Below are positions 8,984 to 17,443 of a DNA stretch of 64,000 nt, piece after piece. The position numbers were made by a program, and so were the translations under genes. The DNA lies in assembly GCF_004803895.1 (NCBI RefSeq), contig NZ_CP021978.1:744001-808000 (forward strand), written 5' to 3'. Positions within the stretch are counted from its first letter, which is position 1. Each line of letters begins with the position of its first letter. Source of the stretch: Streptomyces hawaiiensis (GTDB taxonomy: Bacteria; Actinomycetota; Actinomycetes; Streptomycetales; Streptomycetaceae). Under the pieces are notes generated by a model. The model saw nothing but the letters and a program-made list of their open reading frames with translations. It searched no databases and was not told the DNA's origin.

Positions 8984-9711
8984 GCCTCGGTTCCGCCTTC
9001 CGTGGGGGTGTCCGTGCGCGACGAACGCACGATGTCGGTGAGGGTCGTCTCGACGCGGTCGAGGTGATGGGCCATGGCCTCCACCGCGTCGGTCTCGGAA
9101 CCGTCCATCAGCGCCTCGACGATCGCCCGGTGCTCTCGGTTGGACTGCTCGCGGCGGCCGCCCAGTTCGTTGAGGAAGGCGGACTGGCGGGCCAGCGCGT
9201 CCCGGATCTCCTCGATGACCCGGCGGAAGACCGGGTTCTGGGCGGCCTCGGCCACGCCGAGATGGAACAGCGTGTCCATCGCGACCCAGGCGGTGGTGTC
9301 CGTCTCTCGCTCCATCCGGTCCAGCAGGTGGGCCAGGTGGTCGAGGTTCTCCGGGGTGCGGCGCCGGGCCGCGTACCCGGCGACCGGGATCTCGACGTGG
9401 CGGCGCACCTCCAGCAGGTCGCTGGCCGCGTAGTCGCCGAAGGTGGGGTCCTCGACGGTATTGGCGACGACGAAGGTGCCCTTGCCGGTCCGGGACACGG
9501 TCAGGCCCATGGTCTGCAGCGCCCGCAGCGCCTCGCGCAGCACGGGCCGCGAGACCTCCAGCGTGCGGCACAGCTCCGCCTCGGAGGGCAGCTTGTCGCC
9601 GACGGCGTACTCGCCTCGCTCGATGGCGCCGCGCAGGTACGCCAGCACCGCTTCCATGGCACTGACCCGTCGCACGGGCTGTCCGGCTGTCCGGCTGTCT
9701 GACAGGTTCAC
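8980..9711 (-). CDS. FadR/GntR-family transcriptional regulator (FCD domain)
   Basis: DNA-binding regulator of 243 aa: a winged helix-turn-helix of the GntR type ([20 protein letters not shown]) followed by an all-helical FCD ligand domain with the metal-binding pattern of Asp and three His residues (for example [15 protein letters not shown]). Such proteins commonly sense small carboxylates or amino acids. It heads the operon of permease, asparaginase, aspartase and perhaps glutaminase, which it probably controls along with itself. The GTG start at 9711 has GGAG ten bases upstream. The first 16 codons contain an operator-like repeat block, so an ATG at 9657 (225 aa) is an alternative start. 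Confidence 0.88.
   Translation of the reverse strand: MNLSDSRTAGQPVRRVSAMEAVLAYLRGAIERGEYAVGDKLPSEAELCRTLEVSRPVLREALRALQTMGLTVSRTGKGTFVVANTVEDPTFGDYAASDLLEVRRHVEIPVAGYAARRRTPENLDHLAHLLDRMERETDTTAWVAMDTLFHLGVAEAAQNPVFRRVIEEIRDALARQSAFLNELGGRREQSNREHRAIVEALMDGSETDAVEAMAHHLDRVETTLTDIVRSSRTDTPTEGGTEA
9676..9705. promoter_or_regulatory. Candidate operator: triple 8-mer and palindrome
   Basis: Three head-to-tail 8-base units (GGGCTGTC, CGGCTGTC, CGGCTGTC; 9676-9699) run into the palindrome CTGTCTGACAG (9695-9705). The block overlaps the first codons of the FadR-type gene. Position and symmetry suggest autoregulation, but it could also be coding-sequence coincidence. Confidence 0.35.
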
Positions 9712-9770
9712 GAGGGAGATACTCCGGGCGACGAGGGGCGCTGTCAAGGGGGCCAGGGAGACCGCGCTCC

Positions 9771-9815
9771 ACAGGGGCGCGGGAGCGGCGCGACCGGCCA
9801 CGAAGGCGCCGCGGA
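9771..9815 (+). repeat. Intergenic repeat, copy C
   Basis: A degenerate member of the family seen at 3912 and 6410: CAGGGGCGCGGGAGCGGCGC then GACCGGCCACGAAGG. It lies upstream of the FadR-type gene and downstream of uppP. Confidence 0.55.
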
Positions 9816-9830
9816 CGAACGACGGCGCCT
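9804..9830 (-). terminator. Terminator-like hairpin after uppP
   Basis: AGGCGCCG (9804-9811) and CGGCGCCT (9823-9830) make a perfect 8-bp stem with an 11-base loop, 14 bases past the uppP stop. There is no T-run, as is usual for such genomes. Confidence 0.55.
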
Positions 9831-9843
9831 CCCGGCGGTGCGC

Positions 9844-10680
9844 TCAGCCGCTGAGCACTCCTGCTCCGAGCAGGCCGAACAGCAGCACTCCCACGACGAT
9901 CCGGTAGATCACGAAGGCGTTGAAGGAGTGCTTGGCGACGAACTTCAGCAGCCAGGCGATGGAGGCGTAGGCCACGACGAACGACACGGCCGTGCCGACG
10001 GCGAGCGGGGCGGCACCCACTCCGGTGCCCAGGGCGTCCTTGAGCTCGTAGAGGCCGGCCCCGGTGAGTGCGGGGATGCCGAGGAAGAAGGAGAGCCGGG
10101 TGGCGGCGACGCGGTCCAGGTCGAGGATCAGCGCGGTGGACATGGTGGCGCCGGAGCGGGAGAAGCCGGGGAAGAGCAGGGCGAGGATCTGGGAGCCGCC
10201 GACCAGCATCGCGTCCTTGAACGAGGTGTCGTCCTCACCGCGCTTGTGCCGCCCCATCTGGTCCGCCGCCCACATCACGCCGCTGCCGACGATCAGCGAG
10301 CCGGCGACCACCCACAGCGAGGCGAGCGGGCCCTCGATGAGCGGCTTGGCGGCGAGTCCGACGGCGACGATCGGGATGGTCGCGCAGATGACCCACCAGG
10401 CGAACTTGTAGTCGTGGTGGTACCGCTCCTCGCGGTCGCGCAGGCCCCTCCCCCAGGCGGAGACGATCCGCACGATGTCCTTGAAGAAGTACACGAGCAC
10501 CGCGGCGATCGCGCCGACCTGGATGACGGCCGAGAACCCGACCACGGCGTGGTCGTCGACGGGGATGCCCATCAGCCCCTCGACGATCTTCAGATGGCCG
10601 GTGGAGGAGACGGGCAGGAACTCGGTCACCCCCTCGACGACTCCGAGGACGACGGCCTGACCGAGGCTGATGACGCTCAT
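9844..10680 (-). CDS. uppP: Undecaprenyl-diphosphatase
   Basis: Membrane pyrophosphatase of the BacA/UppP family (278 aa), recycling undecaprenyl diphosphate to the monophosphate lipid carrier of cell-wall synthesis; overproduction gives bacitracin resistance in other bacteria. The two family signatures are intact: [18 protein letters not shown] near residue 15 and [12 protein letters not shown] near 170, supplying the catalytic Glu, Ser and Arg residues. About eight hydrophobic helices are visible. It stands alone, with a hairpin on its 3' side and a 110-base gap before crcB. Confidence 0.95.
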   Translation of the reverse strand: MSVISLGQAVVLGVVEGVTEFLPVSSTGHLKIVEGLMGIPVDDHAVVGFSAVIQVGAIAAVLVYFFKDIVRIVSAWGRGLRDREERYHHDYKFAWWVICATIPIVAVGLAAKPLIEGPLASLWVVAGSLIVGSGVMWAADQMGRHKRGEDDTSFKDAMLVGGSQILALLFPGFSRSGATMSTALILDLDRVAATRLSFFLGIPALTGAGLYELKDALGTGVGAAPLAVGTAVSFVVAYASIAWLLKFVAKHSFNAFVIYRIVVGVLLFGLLGAGVLSG

Positions 10681-10790
10681 GGGATCCAGTTCTGCTCGAG
10701 GGAGGCGGGGAGCGGAGTGGACAGTCCTACTACACGTGGGCGAGGACGACTCTCACCCGCGCGGCTCACCCGCACCCCCGCGGACGCGCC

Positions 10791-11138
10791 TCACATGCGC
10801 GCGAGCGCCGCCCCCGCGAACGCCGCCCCGAGACCGGCCACGACAGTCGCCGCCACGTTGACGGCCGCCTGGCGGCGAGCCCCGGTCTCGGCCAGCCGCA
10901 GCGTCTCGTAGGAGAACGTCGAGTAGGTCGTCAGGGCGCCGCACAGACCGGTGCCGAGCAGCAGTTGCAGGTGAGTGGCGGCACCGGTGAGCAGACCGAG
11001 GATCAGGGAGCCGGTGACGTTCACCGTGAAGGTGCCCCAGGGGAAGACCGAGTCGTGCCGCGCCTGGACCGCCCGGTCGGTGAGGTAGCGCAGCGGGGCG
11101 CCGACCAGCGCGCCACCGACGACCATCAGCCAGTTCAC
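10791..11138 (-). CDS. crcB: Fluoride exporter CrcB (second subunit gene)
   Basis: Small four-helix membrane protein of the Fluc/CrcB fluoride channel family (115 aa). Family features are [10 protein letters not shown] at the N-terminus, [18 protein letters not shown] with the conserved Asn, and [15 protein letters not shown] with the Thr/Ser/Phe track that lines the pore. The GTG at 11138 overlaps the stop of the DUF190 gene in a GTGA; a GTG two codons earlier is also possible. With the second crcB gene upstream it probably forms a heterodimeric channel, as known where crcB genes occur in pairs. Confidence 0.9.
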   Translation of the reverse strand: MNWLMVVGGALVGAPLRYLTDRAVQARHDSVFPWGTFTVNVTGSLILGLLTGAATHLQLLLGTGLCGALTTYSTFSYETLRLAETGARRQAAVNVAATVVAGLGAAFAGAALARM

Positions 11139-11515
11139 AACCACTTCTTACCCTTCGTGCCCGTTGTGCCGGGATCGTCCCCGCGTCCGGCGTACCGGAT
11201 CACCTCGCAGTCCTCGAGGGTCACGAGCCCCTCGGTGACGATGTCGTCCAGCTGCGGGAGGAACGCGCGGACGCGTGGCTCGGTGTCGACGATCACCACG
11301 GCGATCGGCAGGTCCTCGCTCAGCGACAGCAACCGCGCGGTGTGGATCAGGGAGGACGCGCCGAAGCCCTCGATGCCGCGGAAGACGCTGGCACCGGCGA
11401 GGCCCGCCGCATGGGCCCGGTGGACGATCTCCGAGTAGAGGGGCTTGTGGTGCCAGGTGTCGCTCTCGCCGAGGAAAACGGTCAGGCGCAGGGCCCTGCC
11501 GGTCAGCCTGGTCAT
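11135..11515 (-). CDS. DUF190 family protein
   Basis: Cytoplasmic protein of 126 aa matching the DUF190 family, a ferredoxin-like or PII-like fold often encoded beside crcB. The pattern [20 protein letters not shown] and the segment [15 protein letters not shown] are characteristic. No enzymatic residues are recognisable. It sits exactly between two crcB genes, sharing ATGA with the first and GTGA with the second, so the three products are made together. A role in sensing or gating fluoride export is inference from this arrangement only. Confidence 0.85.
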   Translation of the reverse strand: MTRLTGRALRLTVFLGESDTWHHKPLYSEIVHRAHAAGLAGASVFRGIEGFGASSLIHTARLLSLSEDLPIAVVIVDTEPRVRAFLPQLDDIVTEGLVTLEDCEVIRYAGRGDDPGTTGTKGKKWL

Positions 11516-11967
11516 CGTCGTCTCCCTGTCAGGACGCGGCGGGTCGTCCCGGCCGCGAGCCACACCGCTGCGAGCGCCGTGAGCGGGGTGGCGGCGAGGT
11601 AGGCCAGAGCGGTGCCGGTACGGCCGCCGTCGAGGAGGTTGTGGATGTCGACGGCGTACGTCGAGAAGGTCGTGAAGCCGCCGAGGACGCCGGTGCCGAA
11701 GAAGGGGCGGACGAGCGGGTGGGCGGTCCGGATCTCGGTGATGACCACCATGAACACGCCGATCACGGCGCAGCCGGCGATGTTGACCCAGAGGGTCCAC
11801 CAGGGGAAACCGCCCGGGGACGTGGGCCACCAGAGGGAGGCGGCGTACCGGGCGGCCGCACCCACTCCCCCGCCGAGCGACACGACCGCGACGACGGGCG
11901 CCTGGGCACGCCAGGAGGGCGGGCGGGGGGTGGCTGCCGGAACGCGGAGGCTTTCAGGGGCTGTCAT
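11512..11967 (-). CDS. crcB: Fluoride exporter CrcB (first subunit gene)
   Basis: Second CrcB/Fluc-type membrane protein (151 aa), first gene of the three-gene operon. After a Pro-rich cytoplasmic N-terminus it shows [31 protein letters not shown] with the conserved Asn, and [17 protein letters not shown], all diagnostic. The C-terminus is basic. It shares about the same core as the 115-aa paralogue but has a 25-residue N-terminal extension. I looked for a fluoride riboswitch in the 200 bases upstream and could not recognise one. Confidence 0.9.
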   Translation of the reverse strand: MTAPESLRVPAATPRPPSWRAQAPVVAVVSLGGGVGAAARYAASLWWPTSPGGFPWWTLWVNIAGCAVIGVFMVVITEIRTAHPLVRPFFGTGVLGGFTTFSTYAVDIHNLLDGGRTGTALAYLAATPLTALAAVWLAAGTTRRVLTGRRR

Positions 11968-12101
11968 GTGGTGGTACGTCTCCTACTCGCCGGGGCCCGG
12001 GGTCGTGCGGGCGCGTGCCGTCGCAAGTAGGGACCGTTGGCGGCGTCGCTGCCGCGGTTCGGGTACGGCGGGCCCCACCGCCGCGCCGCGAGAGGTCGCG
12101 G

Positions 12102-12123
12102 CCGGGGTTCAGGTTAACCCCGG
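12102..12123 (-). terminator. Hairpin downstream of SMP-30-like gene
   Basis: CCGGGGTT (12102-12109) and AACCCCGG (12116-12123) form a perfect 8-bp stem with a 6-base loop, 46 bases past the stop of the lactonase gene. It separates this gene from the crcB operon. Confidence 0.55.
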
Positions 12124-12168
12124 GGGTGCGGCGGGGTCACTCCGGAGCGCGGTGAGGGTGGGCTCGCG

Positions 12169-13128
12169 TCACTTCGGGGCCGGCGGCTCGCAGACCGCCA
12201 CGCCCCGTTCCCGGATGCTGCCCAGGACCAGGTGCCCGCCCGCTTCGCAGACGCTGGTGGCCATGCGGTAGCCGGAGCGGCGGCGGGCGAGGTGGTGGAC
12301 GACGCGGCCCTCGTCGTCGAAGGCCTGGAGGGCGACCGTGCCGGTGGGCCGGAACGGGGCGCGCACGGCCACACGGGCGGCGGCGGCGCGGACGCCGGGC
12401 GCGCTGCGGTGGAGCAGGTCGAGGGCGGGGACGCGGGGTCCGGCGAGCGCGACCCAGATCGGTCCGTCGGGCGCGCCGCGCCAGAGGTTGTCGGGCATGC
12501 CCGGGAGGTTCTCGGCGAACGGCTCGCTGCGCCCGGCCTTGGGCCCGGTGAGCCAGTGGCGCAGGAGCCGGCAGGCGCCGGTCTCCGCGACGACGAGGAA
12601 GGACTCGTCCGCGCCGATGGCGACTCCGTTGGCGAACCGCAGGCCGTCCAGCACCACTTCGGGTGTGTCACCGCCGGGGGCGAGCCGCAGCAGCCGTCCC
12701 GTCCCGGTGTGTTCGACGATGTCGCCGATCCAGTGCTCCAGGGGGTACCGGCGGCTGGAGACGGTGAAGTAGACGCTGCCGTCGGAGAGGGACACGGCGT
12801 TGCTGCAGAAGCGCAGCGGCTCCCCCGCCACCGAGTCGGCGAGGACCCGGACCGTGCCGTCGCCGGTGCCGACGCGCAGCAGGCCGCGTTCGGCGTCGCA
12901 CACCAGCAGGTCACCGTCCGGGAGGAGTTCGAGCCCGAGCGGCCTGCCGCCAGTCCGCGCGATCACCTCGACGCGGGCCGCGACCGGGTCGGCGAGGGCG
13001 TCGAGCCGCAGGATGCGGCCGTCCGCGACGCCGGTGAGGACGCGGCCGCGCGGGTCTGCGACCACGTCCTCGGGGCCGGGGCCCACCGCGACGTAGTGGC
13101 GTGGGACGAGTGCCGTGGGACGGTCCAT
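12169..13128 (-). CDS. SMP-30/gluconolactonase-like beta-propeller hydrolase
   Basis: Six-bladed beta-propeller protein of the SMP-30/strictosidine synthase-like group (319 aa). Seen motifs are GPEDVVADPRGRVLTGVADGRI at the start, PLGLELLPDGDLLVCDAERGLL, FCSNAVSLSDGSVYFTVSS, and FANGVAIGADESFLVVAETG, with Asn and Asp residues that bind a divalent metal in family lactonases. Members hydrolyse sugar lactones or related esters; the substrate here is unknown. GGAGG lies 11 bases before the ATG. It follows an ArsR-type regulator by 49 bases on the same strand and is probably its target. No signal peptide is seen. Confidence 0.8.
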   Translation of the reverse strand: MDRPTALVPRHYVAVGPGPEDVVADPRGRVLTGVADGRILRLDALADPVAARVEVIARTGGRPLGLELLPDGDLLVCDAERGLLRVGTGDGTVRVLADSVAGEPLRFCSNAVSLSDGSVYFTVSSRRYPLEHWIGDIVEHTGTGRLLRLAPGGDTPEVVLDGLRFANGVAIGADESFLVVAETGACRLLRHWLTGPKAGRSEPFAENLPGMPDNLWRGAPDGPIWVALAGPRVPALDLLHRSAPGVRAAAARVAVRAPFRPTGTVALQAFDDEGRVVHHLARRRSGYRMATSVCEAGGHLVLGSIRERGVAVCEPPAPK

Positions 13129-13177
13129 CGCGTGCGTGTCCTCCACCGTCGGGGGCGATTGCCGCGGTACGGGTCGC

Positions 13178-13435
13178 CTACCAGCCCTTCTCAAACATCC
13201 GGGCGACGTCGGCGATCCGCATGTCGTCGCGGTGGTAGCGCACGCGGCCCGCGGACCTGCTGGTGCGCAGCATGCCGGTCGCCTCCAGCAGCCGGAGATG
13301 GGTGACGGCGACCGGGCGCGGCATCGAGAACCGCTCGGCGACGGTGTCCGCGGTGACACCGTCCGCCGCGGGACCGGGTTCCTTCAGCCAGGCCAGGATG
13401 CGCAGCCGCGTCTCGTCCGTGGGAGTCCTCAGCAT
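13178..13435 (-). CDS. ArsR-family HTH regulator
   Basis: Compact 85-residue winged helix-turn-helix protein of the ArsR type (ETRLRILAWLKEPG, then FSMPRPVAVTHLRLLEATGML as the recognition region). There are no paired Cys or His residues for metal binding, so it is more likely to answer an organic ligand or stress than a metal. It lies just upstream of the SMP-30-like gene in the same direction and presumably controls it. A long inverted repeat (13533-13565) lies about 100 bases upstream. Confidence 0.8.
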   Translation of the reverse strand: MLRTPTDETRLRILAWLKEPGPAADGVTADTVAERFSMPRPVAVTHLRLLEATGMLRTSRSAGRVRYHRDDMRIADVARMFEKGW

Positions 13436-13532
13436 GTCGTGCCCCTGCCTCGCCGCTTCGCCCTCTCACCGCGTCTTCCCACTGTCTCGCAGTCGACGCC
13501 ACCGCGTCCGGCACTCGGCATCGTTGACCGAT

Positions 13533-13565
13533 ACCGAACTGCCGTACGTGAGTGCGGAGTTCGGT
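13533..13565. promoter_or_regulatory. Inverted repeat upstream of ArsR-type gene
   Basis: ACCGAACT (13533-13540) and AGTTCGGT (13558-13565) are perfect inverted arms 17 bases apart. The pair lies in the 186-base gap between the GH53 stop and the ArsR start, so it could be an operator or part of a second terminator. Confidence 0.35.
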
Positions 13566-13581
13566 CAGGAAGGCGAACTGA

Positions 13582-13614
13582 GGGGGAGGGCCCGGGCAGC
13601 GGGGCACCTCCCCC
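13582..13614 (-). terminator. Terminator hairpin after GH53 gene
   Basis: GGGGGAGG (13582-13589... last base shared) and CCTCCCCC (13607-13614) form an 8-bp stem directly after the galactanase stop on the minus strand. Confidence 0.55.
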
Positions 13615-13621
13615 CGTGGAC

Positions 13622-15181
13622 TCAGCGGTGCCGGAACCAGGACATCGACGACAGTGCCCGGTCGTCGTAGCCGAACAGCGCCTGGTTCTCCCAGCCGTTG
13701 CCGGAGGCCGCGTCGGTCGGGTCCCAGCCGTTGCCGCCCACCGCGGTCCAGGTCGCCTCCCAGTAGAAGATGCCCAGGCCGCGGCCGTTCGGCACGGCCT
13801 CCACGATGCTCATCATGTCGTTCATCCACCGCGTCTGACCGGCCACGCTCGCCGGGTAGCCGGAGACCAGCTCGTCACCGGTGTCGATGATGTTCTCGTG
13901 GGCGTCCTCACTGTCGAGGCGGAACGGGTAGGCGGTCTCGGCGACGAAGACCGGCTTGCCGTAACGGGACGCCGCGTCGTCGAGCGTGGTCTGGAAGTCG
14001 GCGAGCGTGCCGTGCCAGTAGCCGTAGAACGACAGGCCGATCGCGTCGAACTTCACGCCGTTGGAGCGCGCGCTGTCGAACCACCAGCGGGTGCCCTCCA
14101 GGTCACCGCCCTCGGCGAGGTGCAGAGCCACCGTGGTGGAGGAGCTGACCGCCTTGACCGCGTCGTAGCCGGAGTTGAGCAGTCCGGCCAGTTGCGTCCA
14201 GTTGGAGGTGGATCCCTCGTTCCACAGCATGCCGCCGTTGATCTCGTTGCCGACCTGGACCATGTCGGCGGTGGTGCCCTGGGCCTTCAGGGCGCTCAGC
14301 ACGTCGTACGTGTGGTGGTACACGTCGGTCTTCAGTTGACCGTACGAGTGCCCGGCCCAGGCGGCGGGCTTGTCCTGGCGTCCCGGATCGGCCCAGAAGT
14401 CCGAGTAGTGGAAGTCGACCAGCAGCTTCATGCCCTGGGCCTTGACGCGCTTGGCCGTGGCGAGGACGCGGGCCTTGTTGTTGTAGCCGTCGGCCGGGTC
14501 GACCCACACCTTGAGGCGCGCGTAGTTCATGCCGTTGGACTTGAGGACGGCCAGGGCGTCGCCGGCGGTGCCCGAGCTGTCGCGGTAGACGCCGCCCCTG
14601 GCCTCGCTCTTGGCCAGCGACGAGATGTCGGCACCCTTGATCGACGTACCGGACGTGCCGGACGTGAAGGTCAGGTCGTCGACATTGATCCAGTTGCCCG
14701 CGTTCGCGTCACTGTTGACGCTGATCGTGCACTGGTTGTTCGTCACCTTGACCGGCACGACGATCCGGATCCACCCACTGGCGGAGACCGGCAGGTCGGT
14801 GCGTTGCTCGGCGCCGCCGCAGTTCTTCAGCGCCAGGTACGCGGACTTCTGCCCGCCGCCGGAGCGCACCCAGGCGGTGAGCTTGTAGTTGCCGTTGGTC
14901 AGTCCGGACAGGTACTGGTACGTCTCCACCTTGTAGGCCGACGAGGACCAGTGGCTGAGGCGGTGGCTGCCGCCGTGGCCGCCGGACTCGGTGAACGAGG
15001 CGCCGGTGTCGCCGTACTCGGACCAGCCGCTCGGGGTCGCGGCGCCCGCGCCGCCGGTCTCGAAGCCGCCGTTGGTCAGCGTGCTCGCGGCGTGGGCGGA
15101 GGTGGCAGGCAGGGCGGTGAGGGCGAGGCCCGCGGCGAGCGGGAGCAGCAGGGCCCTGAGGGTGCGTCTGGGATGGAACAT
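13622..15181 (-). CDS. Secreted arabinogalactan endo-beta-1,4-galactanase (GH53)
   Basis: Extracellular enzyme (519 aa) cutting beta-1,4-galactan in pectin side chains. A signal peptide with Arg residues and a hydrophobic core ends near AHA at residues 29-31. Residues about 33-172 form a beta-sandwich carbohydrate-binding module beginning TLTNGGFETG. The GH53 barrel follows from about 180 to the end. The proton donor is in QVGNEINGG (Glu313) and the nucleophile in FVAETAYPF (Glu415); HYSDFWADPG is also diagnostic. It lies downstream of the GH42 beta-galactosidase, separated by a strong terminator, so it likely has its own promoter. Its products would feed the ABC importer and intracellular galactosidases in the same locus. 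Confidence 0.93.
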   Translation of the reverse strand: MFHPRRTLRALLLPLAAGLALTALPATSAHAASTLTNGGFETGGAGAATPSGWSEYGDTGASFTESGGHGGSHRLSHWSSSAYKVETYQYLSGLTNGNYKLTAWVRSGGGQKSAYLALKNCGGAEQRTDLPVSASGWIRIVVPVKVTNNQCTISVNSDANAGNWINVDDLTFTSGTSGTSIKGADISSLAKSEARGGVYRDSSGTAGDALAVLKSNGMNYARLKVWVDPADGYNNKARVLATAKRVKAQGMKLLVDFHYSDFWADPGRQDKPAAWAGHSYGQLKTDVYHHTYDVLSALKAQGTTADMVQVGNEINGGMLWNEGSTSNWTQLAGLLNSGYDAVKAVSSSTTVALHLAEGGDLEGTRWWFDSARSNGVKFDAIGLSFYGYWHGTLADFQTTLDDAASRYGKPVFVAETAYPFRLDSEDAHENIIDTGDELVSGYPASVAGQTRWMNDMMSIVEAVPNGRGLGIFYWEATWTAVGGNGWDPTDAASGNGWENQALFGYDDRALSSMSWFRHR

Positions 15182-15223
15182 CGTCGTCCGTCGTCCCTTC
15201 GACGTGGGGGTTGGGGAGTTCCT

Positions 15224-15243
15224 CTCACCTGGAGGCGGGTGAG
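15224..15243. promoter_or_regulatory. Inverted repeat upstream of GH53 gene
   Basis: CTCACC (15224-15229) and GGTGAG (15238-15243) are inverted arms 8 bases apart, about 45 bases before the galactanase start. The arms recall the TCAC/GTGA halves of the LacI-type site at 17428, so this is a candidate site for the same regulator. Confidence 0.3.
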
Positions 15244-15246
15244 GAC

Positions 15247-15284
15247 CCCTCCGCCCGCGGCTCGTGGCTCGCGCGGGCGGAGGG
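15247..15284 (-). terminator. Strong terminator after GH42 gene
   Basis: CCCTCCGCCCGCG (15247-15259) and CGCGGGCGGAGGG (15272-15284) form a perfect 13-bp stem with a 12-base loop starting 7 bases past the beta-galactosidase stop. Confidence 0.8.
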
Positions 15285-15291
15285 AGTCGGT

Positions 15292-17313
15292 TCAGCCGTC
15301 GAACCGGACGACCCGGACGGCTCCGGCCGGGACCGCCAGACGGCCGGCGGCGCGGTCACCGGTCAGCAGCTCGGTGCCCGGGACCTCCAGGGGCACCTTG
15401 GCGTCGGAGCCGGTGTGGTTGACGGCGAAGAGGTAGGTGCCCGACTCGCCGGTGCGACGGACCACCTCGACGTCCCGGGGCAGGTCGGCGCGCGGGGCGA
15501 GCCGCGCGTCCTGGCTCGCCCGGCCGAGCAGCACGTCGAGGCCGTCGGCGCCGAGCCGGGTGGAGACGTACCAGGCGGTGCCCTGGCCGAGGCGGTGCCG
15601 GGTGACGGCGGGCAGAGAGGCGGCCAGGCCGTCGGCGTAGGTCAGGACGGTCTCGGCGCCGCGCGGCACCACGAACTCCGTCCACACGTCGGCGGACAGC
15701 TCGGTTCCGTCCGGGCCGGTGACCCGCACCCGTTCGCCGGGCAGCAGCGGGGAGAACTCCTCGACGGTGAGGCCGAGGACGTCCCGCAGCGGGCCCGGGT
15801 AGGCGCCCTCGTGGACGGCGTCGTGCTCGTCGACGATGCCGGAGAAGTAGGAGACGACGAGGGTGCCGCCGTTCTCGACGTACGCCGTCAGGTTGCGCCC
15901 GGCCGCCTCCGTCATCAGGTACAGGGCCGGTACGACGACAAGGGGATACCTCGACAGGTCGGCTTCCGGGTGGGCGAAGTCGACGGTGAGGTGGCGGTCG
16001 TAGAGGGCCTCGTAAAAGGAGTCCGCGCGCTCGCGGGCGTCGTGGTCGACGCTGGGGCGCCAGTCGAGGGTCTGCGCCCACCAGGAGTGCCAGTCCCACA
16101 GCACGGCCACGTCGGCCTCGGTGCGGGTGCCGCGGATCTCGCTCAACGCCTCGACGGAGGCACCGAGTTCGACGACCTCGCGCCACACGCGGGTGTCGGT
16201 GCCGCCGTGCGGGACCATCGCCGAGTGGAACTTCTCGGCGCCGCGCCGGGACTGGCGCCACTGGAAGAACAGGGCGCCCTCGGAGCCGCGCGCCACGTGC
16301 GTGAGGGAGTTGCGGGCCATCTGGCCGGGGGCCTTGGCGGGGTTGCGAAGCTGCCAGTTGACGCCCGAGGTGGAGTGCTCCAGCAGCAGCCAGGGGGCGC
16401 CGCCCGCGACGGACCGGGTGAGGTCGGCGGCCATCGCCAGGTTGACGTGGGTGCGGCGGCCGTCGGTGATCAGGTAGTGGTCGTTGGTGACGAGGTCGAC
16501 CTCGCGGCCCCAGGCCCAGTAGTCGACGGAGTCGCACTGGCTCAGCGCGGTCATGAAGTTGGTGGTGACGGGGACGCCCGGCGAGAGGCGGTGCAGGATG
16601 TCCCGCTCCATACGGAAGTTCTCGCGCATGGTGGCGTCGGCGAACCGCTTGTAGTCCAGCGCCTGGCCGGGGTTGACGGCAGCCGGGGTGAGCCGGGGCG
16701 GGTTGATCTCCTCGATGTCCGTGTAGCGCTGGCCCCAGAAGGCCGTGCCCCAGGCCGCGTTGACCGCTTCGACCGTGCCGTACACGGTGCCCAGCCAGCG
16801 GCGGAAGTGGGCGGCGCAGGAGTCGCAGTAGCAGGCCGAGACGGGAACGCCGTACTCGTTGTGCACGTGCCACATCGCCAGGGCCGGATGACCGGCGTAA
16901 CGCTCGGCGAGCTTCGTGGTGATGGTCGCGGCGGCGGCGCGGTAGTCGGCGTTGCTGTGGCAGATGGCCGCGCGGGAGCCGAACTCGTAGCGCACGCCCT
17001 CGGCGGTCACGGGCAGCGCTTCGGGGTGGGCACGGTAGAACCAGACGGGCGGTACGACGGTGGGGGTGCCGAGGTCGACGCGGACGCCGTGCTCGTGCAG
17101 CAGGTCCATGAGCCGGTCCAGCCAGCCGAAGTCGTACGTCCCGGGTGAGGGCTCCAGCAGCGCCCAGGAGAAGATCCCGACGCTCACCATGGTGACGCCG
17201 GCCTCCCGCATCAGCCGGACGTCCTCCTGCCAGACGCTTTCCGGCCACTGCTCGGGGTTGTAGTCCCCACCGAAGGCGAGCCTGGTGAGGCCCCTGGGGG
17301 TGGTCTCCGGCAT
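15292..17313 (-). CDS. Beta-galactosidase (GH42)
   Basis: Cytoplasmic beta-galactosidase of family GH42 (673 aa), releasing galactose from galacto-oligosaccharides. FGGDYNPEQWP opens the barrel. The acid/base is Glu153 in WHVHNEYG and the nucleophile Glu312 in LLEHSTSG. Cys118, Cys161, Cys163 and Cys166 match the four-Cys zinc site of this family. A trimerisation domain and small C-terminal beta domain follow. There is no signal peptide. The ATG at 17313 has GGGAGA upstream, which favours it over longer readings to 17397. It is divergent from the ABC importer genes, and the shared gap holds operators and a promoter. Confidence 0.93.
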   Translation of the reverse strand: MPETTPRGLTRLAFGGDYNPEQWPESVWQEDVRLMREAGVTMVSVGIFSWALLEPSPGTYDFGWLDRLMDLLHEHGVRVDLGTPTVVPPVWFYRAHPEALPVTAEGVRYEFGSRAAICHSNADYRAAAATITTKLAERYAGHPALAMWHVHNEYGVPVSACYCDSCAAHFRRWLGTVYGTVEAVNAAWGTAFWGQRYTDIEEINPPRLTPAAVNPGQALDYKRFADATMRENFRMERDILHRLSPGVPVTTNFMTALSQCDSVDYWAWGREVDLVTNDHYLITDGRRTHVNLAMAADLTRSVAGGAPWLLLEHSTSGVNWQLRNPAKAPGQMARNSLTHVARGSEGALFFQWRQSRRGAEKFHSAMVPHGGTDTRVWREVVELGASVEALSEIRGTRTEADVAVLWDWHSWWAQTLDWRPSVDHDARERADSFYEALYDRHLTVDFAHPEADLSRYPLVVVPALYLMTEAAGRNLTAYVENGGTLVVSYFSGIVDEHDAVHEGAYPGPLRDVLGLTVEEFSPLLPGERVRVTGPDGTELSADVWTEFVVPRGAETVLTYADGLAASLPAVTRHRLGQGTAWYVSTRLGADGLDVLLGRASQDARLAPRADLPRDVEVVRRTGESGTYLFAVNHTGSDAKVPLEVPGTELLTGDRAAGRLAVPAGAVRVVRFDG

Positions 17314-17327
17314 GGATGATCTCCCGG

Positions 17328-17339
17328 TTGATCGATCAA
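17328..17339. promoter_or_regulatory. Palindrome TTGATCGATCAA
   Basis: A perfect 12-base palindrome 15 bases upstream of the GH42 start in the divergent GH42/importer gap. LacI-family or similar binding is possible. Confidence 0.4.
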
Positions 17340-17400
17340 TTGGGAACGTGCACACACAGAACGCGGTGCGGAGGCCAACATAACCGCACAGCAACAACCA

Positions 17401-17443
17401 TTGACAAGTGTCCGGGATGTTTCTCTACTGTGAACGCTCACAG
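17401..17443 (+). promoter_or_regulatory. Promoter and LacI-type operator of importer operon
   Basis: TTGACA (17401-17406) and TCTACT (17424-17429) are 17 bases apart and make a good vegetative promoter. The sequence CTGTGAACGCTCACAG (17428-17443) is an inverted repeat with perfect 6-base arms, close to the classical LacI-family core TGTGAGCGCTCACA. It overlaps the -10 end and start point, a typical repressor position. The LacI gene at 20642 is the natural candidate regulator. Confidence 0.7.

Noticed and set aside
11968-12168. Fluoride riboswitch upstream of crcB
   Set aside because: I looked for the conserved GGNGAUGG-type start and pseudoknot partner on the minus strand and did not find a convincing match; only the SMP-30 terminator hairpin is clear.
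13178-13435. ArsR-type gene as the sensor for the metal ATPase operator
   Set aside because: No Cys or His metal-site pattern, and it is linked to the SMP-30-like gene 18 kb away.
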